Source: Deltaproteobacteria bacterium
Lineage (GTDB): Bacteria > Myxococcota_A > Polyangia > HGW-17 > SLPX01
Direction of reading: 5' to 3'
DNA: 5,242 bases
Assembly: GCA_011390535.1 (NCBI GenBank)
Contig: JAABSF010000236.1
Coordinates: forward strand, 1 to 5,242
The notes beneath the pieces were generated by a model. That model made no database searches. It was not told where the DNA came from and saw only the letters and a program-made list of their open reading frames with translations. The translations under genes were made by a program, and so were the position numbers. Positions 4,808-5,242 of this stretch are shown here, piece after piece; positions within the stretch are counted from its first letter, which is position 1; each line of letters starts with the position of its first letter.

Positions 4808-5242
4808 AGCAACACCCCCTCGATTTCGGCGATTACCTGTTCAGTTGTAAAATGTCTCGATTTAATCGCATTGCTCGGACACGCGGCGGCACAAGTCCCG
4901 CACCCCTTGCAAAGCGCCTCTTGGATAACAGCGATTTCCTTCTCTTCATCAAAAGTGATGGCGTCATAGGGACAGAGAGTGATACAAGTCTTACAGCCGG
5001 AGCAGTAATCGTCGATAACCTTGGCTGTGTTGGCCTCCAGCTCGACCGTACCTCTCTGAAGAAGCGAGAGCGCTTTGGACGCAGCCCCGCTCCCCTGCGC
5101 GACAGACTCAGGAATATCCATCGGGCCCGAGCAAGTTCCGGCAAGAAAGATCCCATCAGAGGTCGTCTCCACCGGCCCCAATTTGGGATGCTTTTCAATG
5201 AAGAACCCGGCCGAATCGCGGCTTACGCCGAACAACCGCCCC
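4804..5242 (-). CDS. hdrA: Heterodisulfide reductase subunit A (HdrA), C-terminal part
   Basis: The frame continues past the right edge, so about 145 C-terminal residues are visible and the true start lies outside. The first visible part (about residues 1-60) is the end of the thioredoxin-reductase-like FAD domain, with Gly-Ile-Phe-Leu-Ala-Gly-Thr-Cys-Ser-Gly-Pro followed by Asp-Ile-Pro-Glu-Ser-Val-Ala-Gln-Gly. Two ferredoxin-type [4Fe-4S] motifs follow, each Cys-x2-Cys-x2-Cys-x3-Cys-Pro. They start at visible residues 80 (Cys-Ser-Gly-Cys-Lys-Thr-Cys) and 111 (Cys-Lys-Gly-Cys-Gly-Thr-Cys). In characterised MvhADG-HdrABC complexes HdrA holds the bifurcating flavin, and its C-terminal clusters pass low-potential electrons towards ferredoxin. 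It overlaps mvhD by 4 bases. A role beside this hydrogenase is firm. The physiological disulfide, or other acceptor, cannot be inferred without the neighbouring hdrB/hdrC-type genes. Confidence 0.93.
   Translation of the reverse strand, partial: GRLFGVSRDSAGFFIEKHPKLGPVETTSDGIFLAGTCSGPMDIPESVAQGSGAASKALSLLQRGTVELEANTAKVIDDYCSGCKTCITLCPYDAITFDEEKEIAVIQEALCKGCGTCAAACPSNAIKSRHFTTEQVIAEIEGVLL
4815..4820 (-). promoter_or_regulatory. Shine-Dalgarno site for the GTG start of mvhD
   Basis: AGGGGG, followed by TG, lies 7 bases before the GTG on the minus strand and differs from the canonical AGGAGGTG by one base. It supports the non-ATG start, which also gives the family-like N-terminus (Met-Ser-Phe-Glu-Pro-Lys, then a beta strand leading into Cys12). 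Confidence 0.65.

Overview
The window reads as bacterial chromosome. The right two thirds (1863-5242, minus strand) is the 3' part of an operon ordered hdrA - mvhD - mvhG - mvhA. It encodes an MvhADG-type (group 3c) [NiFe] hydrogenase together with the C-terminal end of its heterodisulfide-reductase-like partner HdrA. The left quarter (1-1176, plus strand) holds two genes for envelope or secreted proteins: the tail of a Cys-rich protein, and a lipoprotein with an Asp/Ala/Ser-rich stalk and a carboxypeptidase-regulatory-like beta domain. Such stalked lipoproteins and Cys repeats are very common in Myxococcota, Bradymonadota and related deltaproteobacterial lineages. Group 3c hydrogenases are common in anaerobes, including sulfate reducers. 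My best guess is an anaerobic member of the former Deltaproteobacteria with intermediate GC. That is an inference from protein style, not a marker-gene assignment.

Layout: 1-255 Cys-rich protein, open at the left edge; 307-1176 lipoprotein; 1177-1862 a roughly 690-base convergent intergenic region with no convincing gene; 1863-3332 mvhA; 3366-4352 mvhG; 4352-4807 mvhD; 4804-5242 hdrA, open at the right edge. The hydrogenase genes are tightly packed: hdrA and mvhD overlap by 4 bases, mvhD and mvhG by 1 base, and mvhG and mvhA are 33 bases apart. Each of the last three has a clear Shine-Dalgarno sequence.

Expected workings, from the family: MvhA splits H2 at its NiFe site. Electrons pass through the three [4Fe-4S] clusters of MvhG to the [2Fe-2S] cluster of MvhD, then to HdrA. 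In characterised complexes the HdrA flavin bifurcates electrons, sending one to ferredoxin and the other through HdrBC to a disulfide. HdrB, HdrC, the HdrA flavin domain, the hydrogenase maturation genes and the C-terminal endopeptidase are not in this window, so the final electron acceptor cannot be read here.

The least explained part is the convergent intergenic region. It contains an 18-base inverted repeat (16/18 identical, 13 consecutive identical) whose arms bracket 1394-1803, a set of mutually exclusive GC-rich hairpins at 1576-1602, an operator-like palindrome at 1295-1308, a possible 49-residue six-Cys ORF at 1234-1383, and two hairpins downstream of mvhA that pair better in the minus-strand transcript. 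I did not find a clearly new defence or mobile system. The inverted-repeat-bounded segment is the best candidate for something undescribed.
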